This document shows, one piece after another, positions 25,020 through 35,645 of a stretch of 64,000 bases of DNA; position 1 is the stretch's first letter; each line of letters starts with the position of its first letter. The stretch is from Cadophora sp. MPI-SDFR-AT-0126 (taxonomy: Eukaryota; Ascomycota; Leotiomycetes; Helotiales; Ploettnerulaceae): assembly GCA_020747065.1 (NCBI GenBank), contig JAGMVK010000011.1, positions 992,001-1,056,000 on the forward strand, in the 5' to 3' direction. The translations under genes were made by a program, and so were the position numbers. The notes under the pieces are model-generated. The model had not been told where the DNA came from. It searched no databases and worked only from the letters and a program-made list of their open reading frames with translations.

Positions 25020-25941
25020 TTAACCACGTCCACGAGAAAATCCCCGACTAGCACCTCCCCGACCTCTAGGCGTGAAGCCTCCAGAGCCCCCTCTCGAGAA
25101 TCCCCCAGAGCCTCCACGACCACCTCGTCCACCAGCGCTGAATCCACCACGGCCTCTTGGTGCACCCCTTGCTCCTCCACGACCGCCCCGCATAGGTCCA
25201 CCGCGGCCTCCTCTGGCTCCTCCTGCTCGCTTAGGCTTTGCAGTTCCTGGTGGTGGCTTCGGTTTGGGAAGGAATTTCTCTAATGGGAGAAGTTTATCGC
25301 CTCCGATATAGAATTTGTCGCCAGACTTGAACGAAGCTGCTTGAATCCCTTCAGACACTTTGACGCTAAAGTAGACATGGTTGATCGGTCCTAGAATTTC
25401 TTCCACTCTCCCAATTTGAGTCATCGTGGATGTTAGCTGTGCGCAGAAACAATTGAGTGACGAGGAGTGTCAACTCTCCTGACGGGAAGTCGATGCGCTC
25501 ACCTTGTTCTGCAGATAGATTGGCGCATTGAAGTATGGGATTTTCGTATTGGTAGACTCGCAGACCATCTCACTGCGTGAATATATCCAGTCAATACCGT
25601 GCAATGTTTTTTCATCGGGGCTCATTATCCACCGAGGAGCAAGGCGAGATTGGAAGACTCTTACCCCTCACATGCGTGTTGGAAGGCGCCAATTTCTGAT
25701 CTCGTATTAGCCATTGATCCTGATCTGTGTATTGCATCTTCGTTACCTTGAACCGTATCTGGTGGTCCATTGTCTCTTTGCCCGAATCCACCACGGCCTG
25801 TAGAAATCAGTCTCTGCTCTGAGCAATGGATGATTCGAATTGTGCACCTCCACGACCACCAAATCCACCACCTCCTCTACCTCCACCACCTCCAAAGTTT
25901 GCGCCTGTGCCGCGACCGCGTGGTGCTCCTCGGAATGACAT
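25020..25941 (-). CDS. GAR1: H/ACA snoRNP protein Gar1
   Basis: Five exons on the minus strand (25,848-25,941; 25,747-25,797; 25,665-25,695; 25,503-25,572; 25,020-25,436) join in frame to 220 residues. Gar1 is a core protein of the nucleolar H/ACA particle, which pseudouridylates rRNA and snRNA. The layout is classic: an amino-terminal Gly/Arg-rich (RGG) region, a central domain with P-P-D-T-V, then [13 protein letters not shown] and [16 protein letters not shown], then a long carboxy-terminal RGG tail. The exon 4/5 junction adds L-T-S-T-M between N-K and T-Q-I-G, a short insertion compared with yeast as I know the family. Four introns in about 0.9 kb, one leaving an exon of only 31 nt, is dense for such a small gene. 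It shares a 198-bp divergent promoter region with threonyl-tRNA synthetase. Confidence 0.93.
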
Positions 25942-26139
25942 TGTTGCTTCTTGGTGGTTGTCTGTAAAATTTCCAGAACTTTTTGGGAATTTTCGAAGCT
26001 CAAGTTGCCGTCGCTAAGGCCCGATAAGGATTAGCGCAGGTCCGATTAAGATCTTCGACTCACACGAGGACTCACCGATACTCAAAAGTCGCAACTTCAA
26101 CTTGGGACTTATTTTTCACAACAACTTTCGGAACCAAAG
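25942..26139. promoter_or_regulatory. Divergent promoter region GAR1 / threonyl-tRNA synthetase
   Basis: Only 198 bp separate the two start codons, so control sequences and both leaders must share it. Both products serve ribosome production and translation, which fits joint control, but no specific site is recognised. Confidence 0.65.
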
Positions 26140-28668
26140 ATGGATAAAGCACAAGAAGCTGTCAAGGCTGTCGCCGATGGCGTCAAAAAGGTAGCCATTG
26201 GTGAGAAGAAGCAAAAAGTCAAGAAGGAGAAAGGAGGGGATGGCGGGGCAGATGCTGGTAAGATAGACGCCCCCAAAACAGTATACTTTCAGAGAGAATA
26301 ACATTTGAACTGCAGGACCTCTTGAAATGAAGCCACGTAGGTACCGGTCTGCGAATCCAATGCATTGGCTTGAAAGTCTTTCATGGTTTTATCAACAATC
26401 AACATTAAGCATTACTGACGCCAGCGTTAAGAACCCCAATTCCTCGACGATCGCCTCAAGCTCTTCAGCAAATTGAAGGCAAAGTTCGACGCTGAAATTG
26501 CTGCCAAACCTCGGGAACCAATCACGATTACCCTAGCAGACGGCAGTCAGAAGGTGGGAACATCATGGGAGACTACTCCTGCGGATATTGCCAAGGGCAT
26601 CTCGAACAGCTTGCTCAAACGCACGGTTGTAGCCAAATTGAATGGAGATGATGAGCAGCTGTGGGATCTAGAAAGACCATTGGAGGAGAGCTGCAAGCTT
26701 GAATTACTTTCTTTCGAGGACGAACTGGGTAAGAAGGTCTTCTGGCATTCAAGCGCACACATTCTCGGTGAAGCCTCAGAGAGACGATTCGGCTGCAGTC
26801 TTTGCATTGGTCCTCCAATCGAGAGCGGATTCTACTACGAGATGTCTCTTCCAGATGGAGCGCCTGTTCAGCAATCGGATTGGAAGCCTCTAGAGACCTT
26901 GGTAAGCCAGATCGTCAAGGAGAAGCAGCCATTCGAGCGATTGGTACTTTCGAAGGAAGACCTCCTGGAGATGTTTTCGTACAATAAGTACAAGCAGCAT
27001 ATCATTAAGGATAAGATCGCCGATGGAGAGTTCACCACAGTATACCGAAATGGTCCTCTGATCGATCTGTGCCGTGGCCCCCACGTGCCCAATACTGGAA
27101 GAATTGAGACTTTCGCAATCATGAAGAACTCGGCATCATATTTCTTGGGAAACAAGGACAATGACTCTCTTCAGCGTATTTATGGTATCTCTTTCCCAGA
27201 CAAGAAGCAAATGGCCGAGCACAAGAAATTCTTGGAGGAAGCTGCAAAGCGGGACCACCGAAAGATTGGCAAGGACCAAGAACTCTTCTTCTTTCACGAA
27301 CTCTCTCCTGGATCAGCAATGTGGCTACCCCATGGAACCCGAATTTACAATACTTTGCAGTCATTCCTCAGAGAGGAGTACTGGGCCCGTGGCTACAACG
27401 AAGTCATCTCACCTAACATGTACAACTCGGAATTGTGGAAGACCTCAGGCCACTGGGACTACTACAAGGACGACATGTTCACGTTCGATTCCGAGAAGGA
27501 CACCTTCGCTTTAAAACCCATGAACTGCCCTGGCCATTGCCTGATGTTTGATCACCGCGAGAGAAGTCATCGAGAGTTGCCATGGAGAGTTGCTGATTTC
27601 GGCGTTCTTCACCGTAATGAGGCTTCTGGTGCGTTGTCAGGCTTGACGAGAGTCCGGAGATTCCAGCAAGACGATGCTCACATTTTCTGCCGCGAGGATC
27701 AGATCGAGGAGGAAATTATGCAATTATTCGATTTCTTGAATAGGGTGTATGGTCTCTTTGGCTTCACATTCAAGATGAAGCTCTCTACGCGACCAGAAAA
27801 GTTCATGGGTAAGCGTGAGACGTGGGATATGGCTGAGACCAAGCTCCGCTCCGCATTGGACGAGTTTACCAAGGGCGCTTGGGAACTCAACGAGGGAGAC
27901 GGGGCCTTTTACGGACCCAAGATTGATATCACCATCTCTGATTGCTTGAAGCGAGATTGGCAATGTGCTACCATTCAACTCGATTTCCAGCTTCCCCAAA
28001 ATTTCGGTTTGGAGTACATGACATCCGAGATGGTCACGAAGCCAAAGGAAGGAGATGCGGCCAAGCCAAAACAGGATGAGCCAAAGAAGCCTGCTGCTGT
28101 TGGACCAGATGGCAAGAAAGAGAGAGTTTATAAGCCCCTTACTCCAGGTTGCGCCCGACCTGTCATGATTCATAGAGCTATTGCTGGTAGTATCGAACGA
28201 TTTACGGCTATCTTGACAGAGCACTTCGGCGGGAAGTGGCCATTTTGGTTGAGCCCCCGACAAATTCTTGTGATCCCAGTTGGTGTTGGTTACTTTGACT
28301 ATGCAAAGGAAGTCCAAGGTATCTTCAAGGCTGAGAACATGTTTATCGACGTGGACCTTAGTGGCAACACATTGCAGAAGAAGATCCGTACCGGTCAATT
28401 GGCCCAATACAACTTCATATTCGGTAAGTGCTCACGAATGTTGCTGATCTTCTTAGCTAACGAAGGTGCAGTTGTTGGTGATCAGGAGATGACTGGACGA
28501 GAGGTCAATGTTCGGAATCGTGATGATACATCTACTCAGGACCGAGGCAAGCCTGTCCCCCTCAAGGAGGCTATCGCGAAACTCAAGGCACTACGGGATG
28601 AGCGCAGATCGGACAATCCATTCCCAGGAGACATCAAGGCGGTTGCAGAGAAGGATGCCAAGGCATGA
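26140..28668 (+). CDS. THS1: Threonyl-tRNA synthetase, cytosolic
   Basis: Four exons (26,140-26,257; 26,316-26,336; 26,432-28,423; 28,472-28,668) give 775 residues. The enzyme charges tRNA-Thr. After a short Lys-rich start come a TGS domain (I-T-I-T-L-A-D-G-S), the editing domain ([10 protein letters not shown], with R-G-P-H-V later) and the class II catalytic core with [21 protein letters not shown] and [11 protein letters not shown]. The anticodon-binding domain closes the protein. A Lys/Pro-rich insert near residues 605-630 lies between the motif 2 and motif 3 regions. Exon 2 is only 21 nt. The last intron is 48 nt without an in-frame stop; removing it restores N-F-I-F-V-V-G-D-Q-E. No mitochondrial presequence is seen. 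Confidence 0.96.
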
Positions 28669-29621
28669 AATGAGCCCAAGGGGCATTGAGTTTTGGCTGC
28701 ATTAGCGTGGAGGGAAGAAAGGCTATATTTTCTAAAAGCCAGATGTCTCATGAAGATAGAAAACTTTGCAGCATGGAAGAAAGCGAAGCGGAAAGGAAAG
28801 GAAAACGGGCACGATGTGATGATAGGGTTGTATGCAAAATCAAGAAAAAGATCTTTCTTTCCTCATGCATTGACGACGACGTTAGGCAGAGCCAATCACG
28901 ACTGCCAAAGCATCAGATGATGAATCTTGAATCTCTTTAAAGTTTAGTGCTGTGAGACGAGATTGAATGCGGGAGATCAGCAAGTGTGGGCTGACGTAGG
29001 AGGAGACATGACCTTGCCCAGTTGGCTTATCGAGCATTCGCGGATGCTCGCTTGGGTCTTTCGACTGGCTACTTTGGGCAAGGGTAGAGCAGAGGCAGAG
29101 GCAGAGGCAGAACAGAGTTAGAAGGAGACATAGGATGAGAAGAGTGATTGGTTGGTTCGTTGGTTTGTTGTTCCTCTAGGTGCGAATGCGGAGAGTGGAC
29201 TGCTGCAACTGCAAGCAGGTTCTTGAGTGACAAGCGACGAGTAATAAACGGATGCCCGGATGCTGGGAAAGAGCAGTAAGTTGTACCTACTACAAGTCGA
29301 AAGAGAAGAAGGAGAGGGTTAAGCGAGCATCTGATAGTAGAGATTTAAACTTGAATGGTGATTGATTCCGCTAAATCTCCAAACATGCGCTTTAAACCAA
29401 ATGCCGATGTTCGATTCGGAGAGAAGTAGCATAAATGTAAATGTCCTCGTTTCTGGGATATCTTTACTTGCAAGAAGAGCACCGATAATAGTCCTCTAGT
29501 CCTCTCGCTGTGTACGGCGCGGAATAGTCGGCCATGCAGTGCACGCACATGTCAGGAGAACGGAACGGAGAGTAATGGATGTGGATGAGCTAGAGGTAGA
29601 GCTCGTCGTGAGTGAGTGACA

Positions 29622-29642
29622 TGCTGCTGCTGCTGCTGCTGC
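29622..29642. repeat. CTG/CAG trinucleotide tract
   Basis: Seven uninterrupted tgc units followed at once by a caa-type run. Intergenic. Confidence 0.9.
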
Positions 29643-30132
29643 AACAACAACAAAATCATGCTTTATGAGCAGCTAATCAATTAACTACTTGATAACCTTG
29701 GAAAAGTCGACCATTCCAAGCCGATAGAGGAGTGCCGATGGTGGTGGGGAAGTGGTGGGGTGGGAATCTTGGCCTCTCGGTCTTCTTCTGGGCTTGAGTG
29801 GAGTGTAGTGCAGTGCATTCTCAGATCATCAGATGTGGTGGCTTGGTGACGTCGTCGTCAGACTGTGAGTTAGTGAGTATGGAGTGAGTGATTGCGATAG
29901 ACAATGCCTCCGTACTATGTCTGTATCTATCTTGTCCTGTACTATCTTGTCTTGTCTTATCCAATCCAATCCAGTCGAGTCCAGTCCAGTCCAGTCCAGT
30001 CCTTCTCCCTCCCGGCATCTCATCGCACGGCACTGCCTTCGCTGCACTGCTGATCTTCACTACACTTACTACTTCTCTCCTGCCTCATCTTACTATCGCC
30101 TACACTTTCTGTACGTGCAGAACATACAGTAC

Positions 30133-30161
30133 AAACATACCTACATACATACATACATACA
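30133..30161. repeat. acat tetranucleotide tract
   Basis: Tandem acat units with one interruption, upstream of the SLM-like gene. Confidence 0.8.
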
Positions 30162-30625
30162 CCCCCTTTTTAATTGTGCTCTGTTTGCGACTCTTCCCTT
30201 GCGACCTAGCAAGGACCAACAGGGCCAAGTAAACAACCACCGCCAATCACAATTTCGCCAACAGCTCGCTCATGTTCTACAGGGTCTTCTCCAAATATTG
30301 GCCTCACCGCATCGTACAGGCAAGACAGTACGTAAGTCAAGCCCTCATTCTACCTTTCCACCTATTCGTCCGGTCCGGTCCAGTCCAGTCCAGTCCTGTA
30401 CAATCACTCGCAGGTTCGATCATTCATGGAGACGGCTTTGCTTTAATCTAACGTTGAAACGATGTTGATGTAGTTCGAAACTACGTCAGAGACTACTGCT
30501 AGTACTACTACTACTACAACAATAGACGCTGCATCAACTGCGACCATCCCTTCCCTTCCCTTACCTCCGCCCTCCGCCCTCCGTCATTTCTCCTCCTCCT
30601 CCCTCGTCTCCTGCCCTCCTTCGCT

Positions 30626-33515
30626 ATGTCGACCCTCAATCCCAACACAGCAGTCCCTCCTCCCTCCCAAGCCTTTATTGACAGAGGATACGGCGGTGCA
30701 AGCACCAATTCAAGACCAAACTTGGCTCCCGGAACAGGCACTGGCACAGTCGCAACCACAGATTTCGGATCAGCACCTGGCTACCCTACAGATACTTCTC
30801 CTTTAGCACAATCAACAAACCAAGGAAGGTTTAATGAGGAGTGGGACGCAAGTCAGCGAGGAAGCTCAATAATTGACGGCCCAATGCAGCGATCCAACTC
30901 TGTTATGTCGCAAGGCGACACCCTTATTCCCTCTCGCGGGGGAACCTTGAAGAAAAAGGCATCCTTGCGGAGAACGGGTTCCATGAAGAGAAGCTCGAGT
31001 CGCAGAAGCTCGAGAGCTGGCAGTGTCCGCAGTCTGGCCCTTCAACCTGCTGGAGATACCGACGAAACACACAGTGCCTTCTACTCTCCAGTTCCCACCA
31101 CTGGCAACCCCACGGAGATCCTTGCGAACAGATTCCAAGGTATGTAGTGGTCCCATGCTCCATACTATGTAGCGAGACTGACGTGCTTTACCAATAGCCT
31201 GGCGCAAAGTTCTCAAGGACCTCATCACCTATTTTCGAGAAATACAAACTAGTTATGAGCACAGGTCGAAGAATCTTCTCAAGATTTCTAATGTGATCAA
31301 TAATACATCTGCCCCTGCCATGTTCTTGGAGTCTGGAGGAATAGATGATGCAGTCCAGGTACTTCGCGGTTACCACAGAACGGCGATCGCCGAGGCAAAC
31401 AAGTCCAAAGAGATTGAGAATGACGTTATAATGGCCCTCACTGGTTTGCGGAGTGATCTGAACCAGAAGATTAAGGAGATCAAGAGCCTCTCCGGCGACT
31501 TCAAGAATTCTGTGGACAAGGAGATGGACGCTACCCGTCGAGTCGTCAACGAACTCCAGGAAGGCTTGGGACAGTCTGATATGGACCCGGCTCAGATGAC
31601 GGGCAAAAAGGACCCGTATTTGTTGAAGCTTGCGGCGGACCGACAGGTCGAGAGACAAATTGACGAGGAAAACTACTTGCATCAGGTAAGCCAAAAATCT
31701 ACTACCGATATGCTTGGAGGATGTTCTCAATGCAGATTTCCCGGCTCCGTTGCTCTGAGTTTCGGCGGGTGGGAGAAGTCGTCGATTTGGTGGGCAATTG
31801 CTAACAATCAAGCAGGCATACCTGAACCTCGAAGCATCTGGAAGAGAACTAGAAGCCATTGTTGTAGGCGAGATTCAGAAATCTTACAACGCCTACGCTG
31901 GAATTTTGAAGCGCGAAGCAGACGCAGCATATAACACTGCGGACGAATTACGGACTGGCCCCATTGCAATGCCCAAGGACCATGAGTGGAATACTTTCGT
32001 CCAGAACGATGAGCATTTCGTTGATCCAAGCATTCCTGTTCGACAAGCTCAGAATATTCATTATCCTGGTCGGGATAACGAGCTTGCTCAGGAAGTCCGC
32101 GCTGGATTGTTGGAGCGAAAATCCAAATATTTGAAGAGCTACACAGCTGGCTGGTACGTTGCTCGATGTCCCCCACCGGCTGTGACTGAAACTAATATGT
32201 GTGTCTAGGTATGTCCTTTCCCCAACTCATCTCCACGAGTTTAAATCCGCGGATAAGGCCCAGGCCCCCATAATGTCTCTCTACCTCCCAGAACAGAAGC
32301 TTGGATCCCACTCCAACGAAGGCTCATCTTCGAACAAATTCATGCTTAAGGGTCGCCAAACTGGTTCCATGCATCGTGGCCACTCCTGGGTTTTCAGAGC
32401 GGAAAGTTATGATACTATGAATGCCTGGGTACGTTAATGTCTATCATTAATTTTCTACTTCGCTGGATAGCATTTTTTTTGGTCCCTGAACATGTCATGT
32501 GGTCTCAACATGGATGATTCCTAGAAAGGCTTCTATTGGCAGTCGTTAACTGTAGCAGTATGAGGATATCCGAGCCCTCACAGAGAAGTCTCCCCAAGAA
32601 CGCAATGCTTTCGTACGCCAACATGCTCGAAGCGTTAGCGGCACATCTCAAAGAGCTGGTTCCATCAGTAGCGATGGGATGATGGACGAAGAAGACGAAG
32701 AGCCCTTCTCTGCCTCAAATGCGGACGTTGTTAGCACAGGACCGAAGCAAGACGAATTGCCGAAACGTCCCCAGCCAGGTGGGAGATTCCCATCCGATGT
32801 CAATTTATCTCGAGGCTTACAGGCTCCTCTTTCCCCCTCTAGCGGAAGTTCTGGATTCGAAGAACGCGAAGTAGTTGCAGCTGCTGGAACCCTGCCAGGC
32901 AGTACCATGCATCAATACGGCGATACTGCTTCCTCACCAACACATGGGGCTTATGTTGATCAACAAGCGAAGGAGGATGGAGTTAATCCATATACAAATC
33001 AAAGAATGAGCCAGGATTTGGGACGTCAGCGACTCGACTATCGAAACTCCGCGGGAGGAATGGCTGCTGCTGGGTTGGGCGGTGCCGCTGTTGGGGCTGT
33101 TGGATCCGAAGCTTATCATCAGTACGAAGATAAGAAGGCTGACGAGTTCCACCGACAGCAAGAAGAGCAAGCTGCTCGTGAAGCTGCCACGATTGCCGCG
33201 CCGGATACTTTTGAGCAGCAGTCCGAGCAACAAGCTGCGGAGGAAGCCGCTATTTATGCTGCTCCGGACAGTGATCTACCGAAGGCAGCAACCGAGTCCA
33301 GCTTCATGTCTGGTGCTCGCAGCCAAGGCGATGTCACCATTGACAGAGCAATTGGCTTAGGGGAGAATCCAATTGAAAAGATTCTTGAACCATTGACAGA
33401 GAGTGGAAGACCGTCCTTAGCCGCTGGACAGAATCATCAGAGCGTGCAGAGTGTCTCACAGCTACACGTTCCTGGAGAGTTTCCCAAGGAGAACAGGTCA
33501 TTGAGCCTTGTCTAA
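30626..33515 (+). CDS. SLM1: SLM1/2-like PH-domain phosphoinositide-binding protein
   Basis: Five exons (30,626-31,139; 31,198-31,685; 31,816-32,153; 32,209-32,428; 32,559-33,515) give 838 residues. A disordered Ser-rich start with a basic patch (K-K-K-A-S-L-R-R) leads to a helical F-BAR-like region (about residues 172-440). A PH domain follows, with G-W-Y-V-L-S-P-T-H-L-H-E-F and ending W-V-F-R-A-E-S-Y-D-T-M-N-A-W. The carboxy-terminal tail is acidic then Gln/Ala-rich and ends K-E-N-R-S-L-S-L-V. Yeast Slm1/Slm2 bind PI(4,5)P2, sit at eisosome-adjacent membrane and act in TORC2/calcineurin signalling; that role is assigned by family. The last acceptor is a choice between tgtag and tgtagcag; I chose the second because it gives W-Y-E-D-I. 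The tail beyond the PH domain is longer than in yeast. Confidence 0.88.
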
Positions 33516-34029
33516 GCAGTGGCTCGTTTAGAGTATTTGTATATAGCTATGTATGATCAGGGCTGGCTGGCCGGTTGGGTGGAGCAAGGCTGGAATGGAA
33601 TGGAATGCATGGACGGTTGGCTGGATGGAAGGGAAGGGCGTGGAAGGGGACGGGATAAATGGTGTCGGATGCACAATTGAAGGTTTGAAAGTTCAGAAAG
33701 AATTAATTTCACGTCGCAATTTTTTTGGGCTCCAGCAAGATGCTTCACCTGGCTTTCCAGTAACCAAGAGCGTTTGCCATAGCACAAGATTAGTGGGGAA
33801 AGAAGCAGATTTCACATCCATGATGTTCTCCATTAATATAATTATACCCCTACCAGAATTCTTCCACAACGCCAAAGAATGCCAAAACACTTGCAACCTC
33901 CCCTGTGTGGAATCCTGAATCCAGGCCAGCTGATCAATCACATACCCCTGAAACGCCCTCGCTTCTGTGTAATGTAATGCAGCAAACCATACCAACCATC
34001 GTAAATGAAGACGCTGTGACGTGACGGAA
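33516..34029. other. Convergent intergenic spacer
   Basis: 514 bp holding the 3' ends of the SLM-like and Ldb17-like genes. It has a short tgg/gga-rich run near 33,565-33,650. No gene seen. Confidence 0.6.
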
Positions 34030-35645
34030 CTATCCTAACTTCTCTTGAGCCTGATGCTCGAGATTTCCTGACGAAGACATCGATTTGAGTTTCGTCCTCC
34101 TTCGAGGCGGCGCTTTGGGAGGAAGCTTTTTACCACCGTTGACTTGGATCATAGGCGGTACGGGAGGTGGAGCATGTCTCCTGCTCCGTACGGGAGGTGG
34201 CGGGTGCCTCTTCGTGGGAGTAGTCTTCACCTGTATCTCCTGGTTCTCATTCCCTTCCTTCTCTCCATCATGATCGTGAACACCCTCCTCGAACTCCAGC
34301 TTCTTGCTTGGTGTCTGTACGCCCGGCTTTTCCATTACCCCTGCTACATCGACCACACTGGCCATACTCGCTGTTTGGGTGGGCGAGAGAGATATCCCGA
34401 GGAGTTTCCGCGCGACTTCTCCTTCGCTCACGACATCGTCGTCTCGGAGCCAGGGGACTTTTGCCACGCGGTGGACGAGGCGGACTGTTGTTTCGTCGGC
34501 GGGCTCCCAGTGTGCGTTTGCGGACCCCCCGAGGATGCTGAGGACTTTTAGGATCTCGTCGTGTTTGTAGTGTGGCGGTTGGTTGAGCTGCGTGTGTGCT
34601 AAGAGGGGGTACATGACGCGCAGGTAGGTATGACGGAGAGATACCAGCTCGTTGGGGAGGTCGAGGAGGTTGCGGATTATGACATCGAGGAGAACTCTGA
34701 GGTCGTTTGTATAGAAGTATTCGTGAGTCGCTCGTGTGGTGAAGAGGAGGTAGAGGAGCTTGAGGATGAGGAGTTGGAGAGAGGTTTCCGTCTCGCGATT
34801 GAGGAGAAGGATGATGTTCTCCCCGAAAGTCATGTATGAGGACCCGTGGAGGGAGAGGATCTTGATCACTCGGTTTGTGAGGGGCGAAGATGGGGGGTCG
34901 GATTCCGTTGGTGATCGCGTGGACGCTACCATCCATTGCTCGTTGAGAACCAGCTGGAGGAAAGTTTAGTGAGATATTGCACTTATAGGAAGATGTACTC
35001 ACCAGTACCCGAATTACTGGGTAGTGATACGGATCATCCACATCGTCGGATAGTTCTTCAATGATTTGGAAAAGCAGTACGACGAATTCGTCGTCCACTT
35101 GGCTCAAGTCCAAAACGCTCAAAGGTTGGCAACGAGACATCTCGTACAGCAATTCCAGCAGCATTCGGTGTAGCCTCGCATTATCTCTCTTTCCCATCTT
35201 AATCAAGTCCACTAGACGTGGAAAGCAGCCCTCGGTATTCATCATCTCAAACGTAGCCTCGTTCTGCCTTCCATCAACGAGCAGGAAGCTCGCAATCACG
35301 TAGAGCGTCGCCGGCTCATCTTCCTGCAGCAGACTGTAGACGATCTGGATCCTCACATATTCCTTATTTGCCTCGAAGAGGTCGCTCTGCAAGAGTTTCT
35401 GGAGACACCGCGCAAAGTCATAGTCGGAACTCAGGTATTCGTCCTTGAACTTCGTTGTGAAGTGGAGGAAGGACCGCAGTGCATTATCGATCAATTGGTG
35501 AGAAGGGCATTTCGCAGATACGATATCTTCAAGTTCTGTGAGCCGTCGAGGCAATCAGTAAAATTTCTCGAGTGATAGGCCAGCCGGCGCATTTACCGTC
35601 CCAGAACTGTTGTTCGTTCTCGAGAGAGTACTCGAACTCCTCCAT
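34030..35645 (-). CDS. LDB17: Ldb17/SPIN90-like Arp2/3 regulator
   Basis: Three exons on the minus strand (35,597-35,645; 35,003-35,535; 34,030-34,953) give 501 residues starting [22 protein letters not shown]. The helical body ([35 protein letters not shown]) matches the SPIN90/Ldb17/Dip1 leucine-rich domain family. The carboxy-terminal tail is Pro-rich ([22 protein letters not shown]) and suits SH3 partners. Family members start unbranched actin filaments through Arp2/3 and act at endocytic patches. The short first exon is supported by the in-frame W-D/E-L-E-D junction. An open frame that continues past the first donor in another frame is a shadow. It is convergent with the SLM-like gene. 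Confidence 0.85.

Larger units (their letters stand above)
28669..30625. other. Long intergenic region with microsatellites
   Basis: Nearly 2 kb between the threonyl-tRNA synthetase stop and the SLM-like start. It holds several simple repeats: gaggca around 29,091-29,110, a CTG/CAG tract at 29,622-29,642, gtcca-type repeats near 29,961-30,002 and 30,371-30,396, and an acat tract at about 30,133-30,161. The pyrimidine-rich last part is likely the leader of the downstream gene. Open frames here are repeat-driven and show no family resemblance. Confidence 0.7.

Noticed and set aside
24749..25201. 150-codon minus-strand open frame rich in Val/Glu
   Set aside because: It overlaps the RGG tail of GAR1 in another frame; the repeat GGN codons create it.
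29884..30468. 194-codon open frame upstream of the SLM-like gene
   Set aside because: It is driven by gtcca and acat simple repeats and has no protein-like character.
34268..35554. 428-codon open frame as the complete Ldb17-like protein
   Set aside because: It reads through the intron at 34,954-35,002 and continues in the wrong frame; splicing gives the conserved protein.
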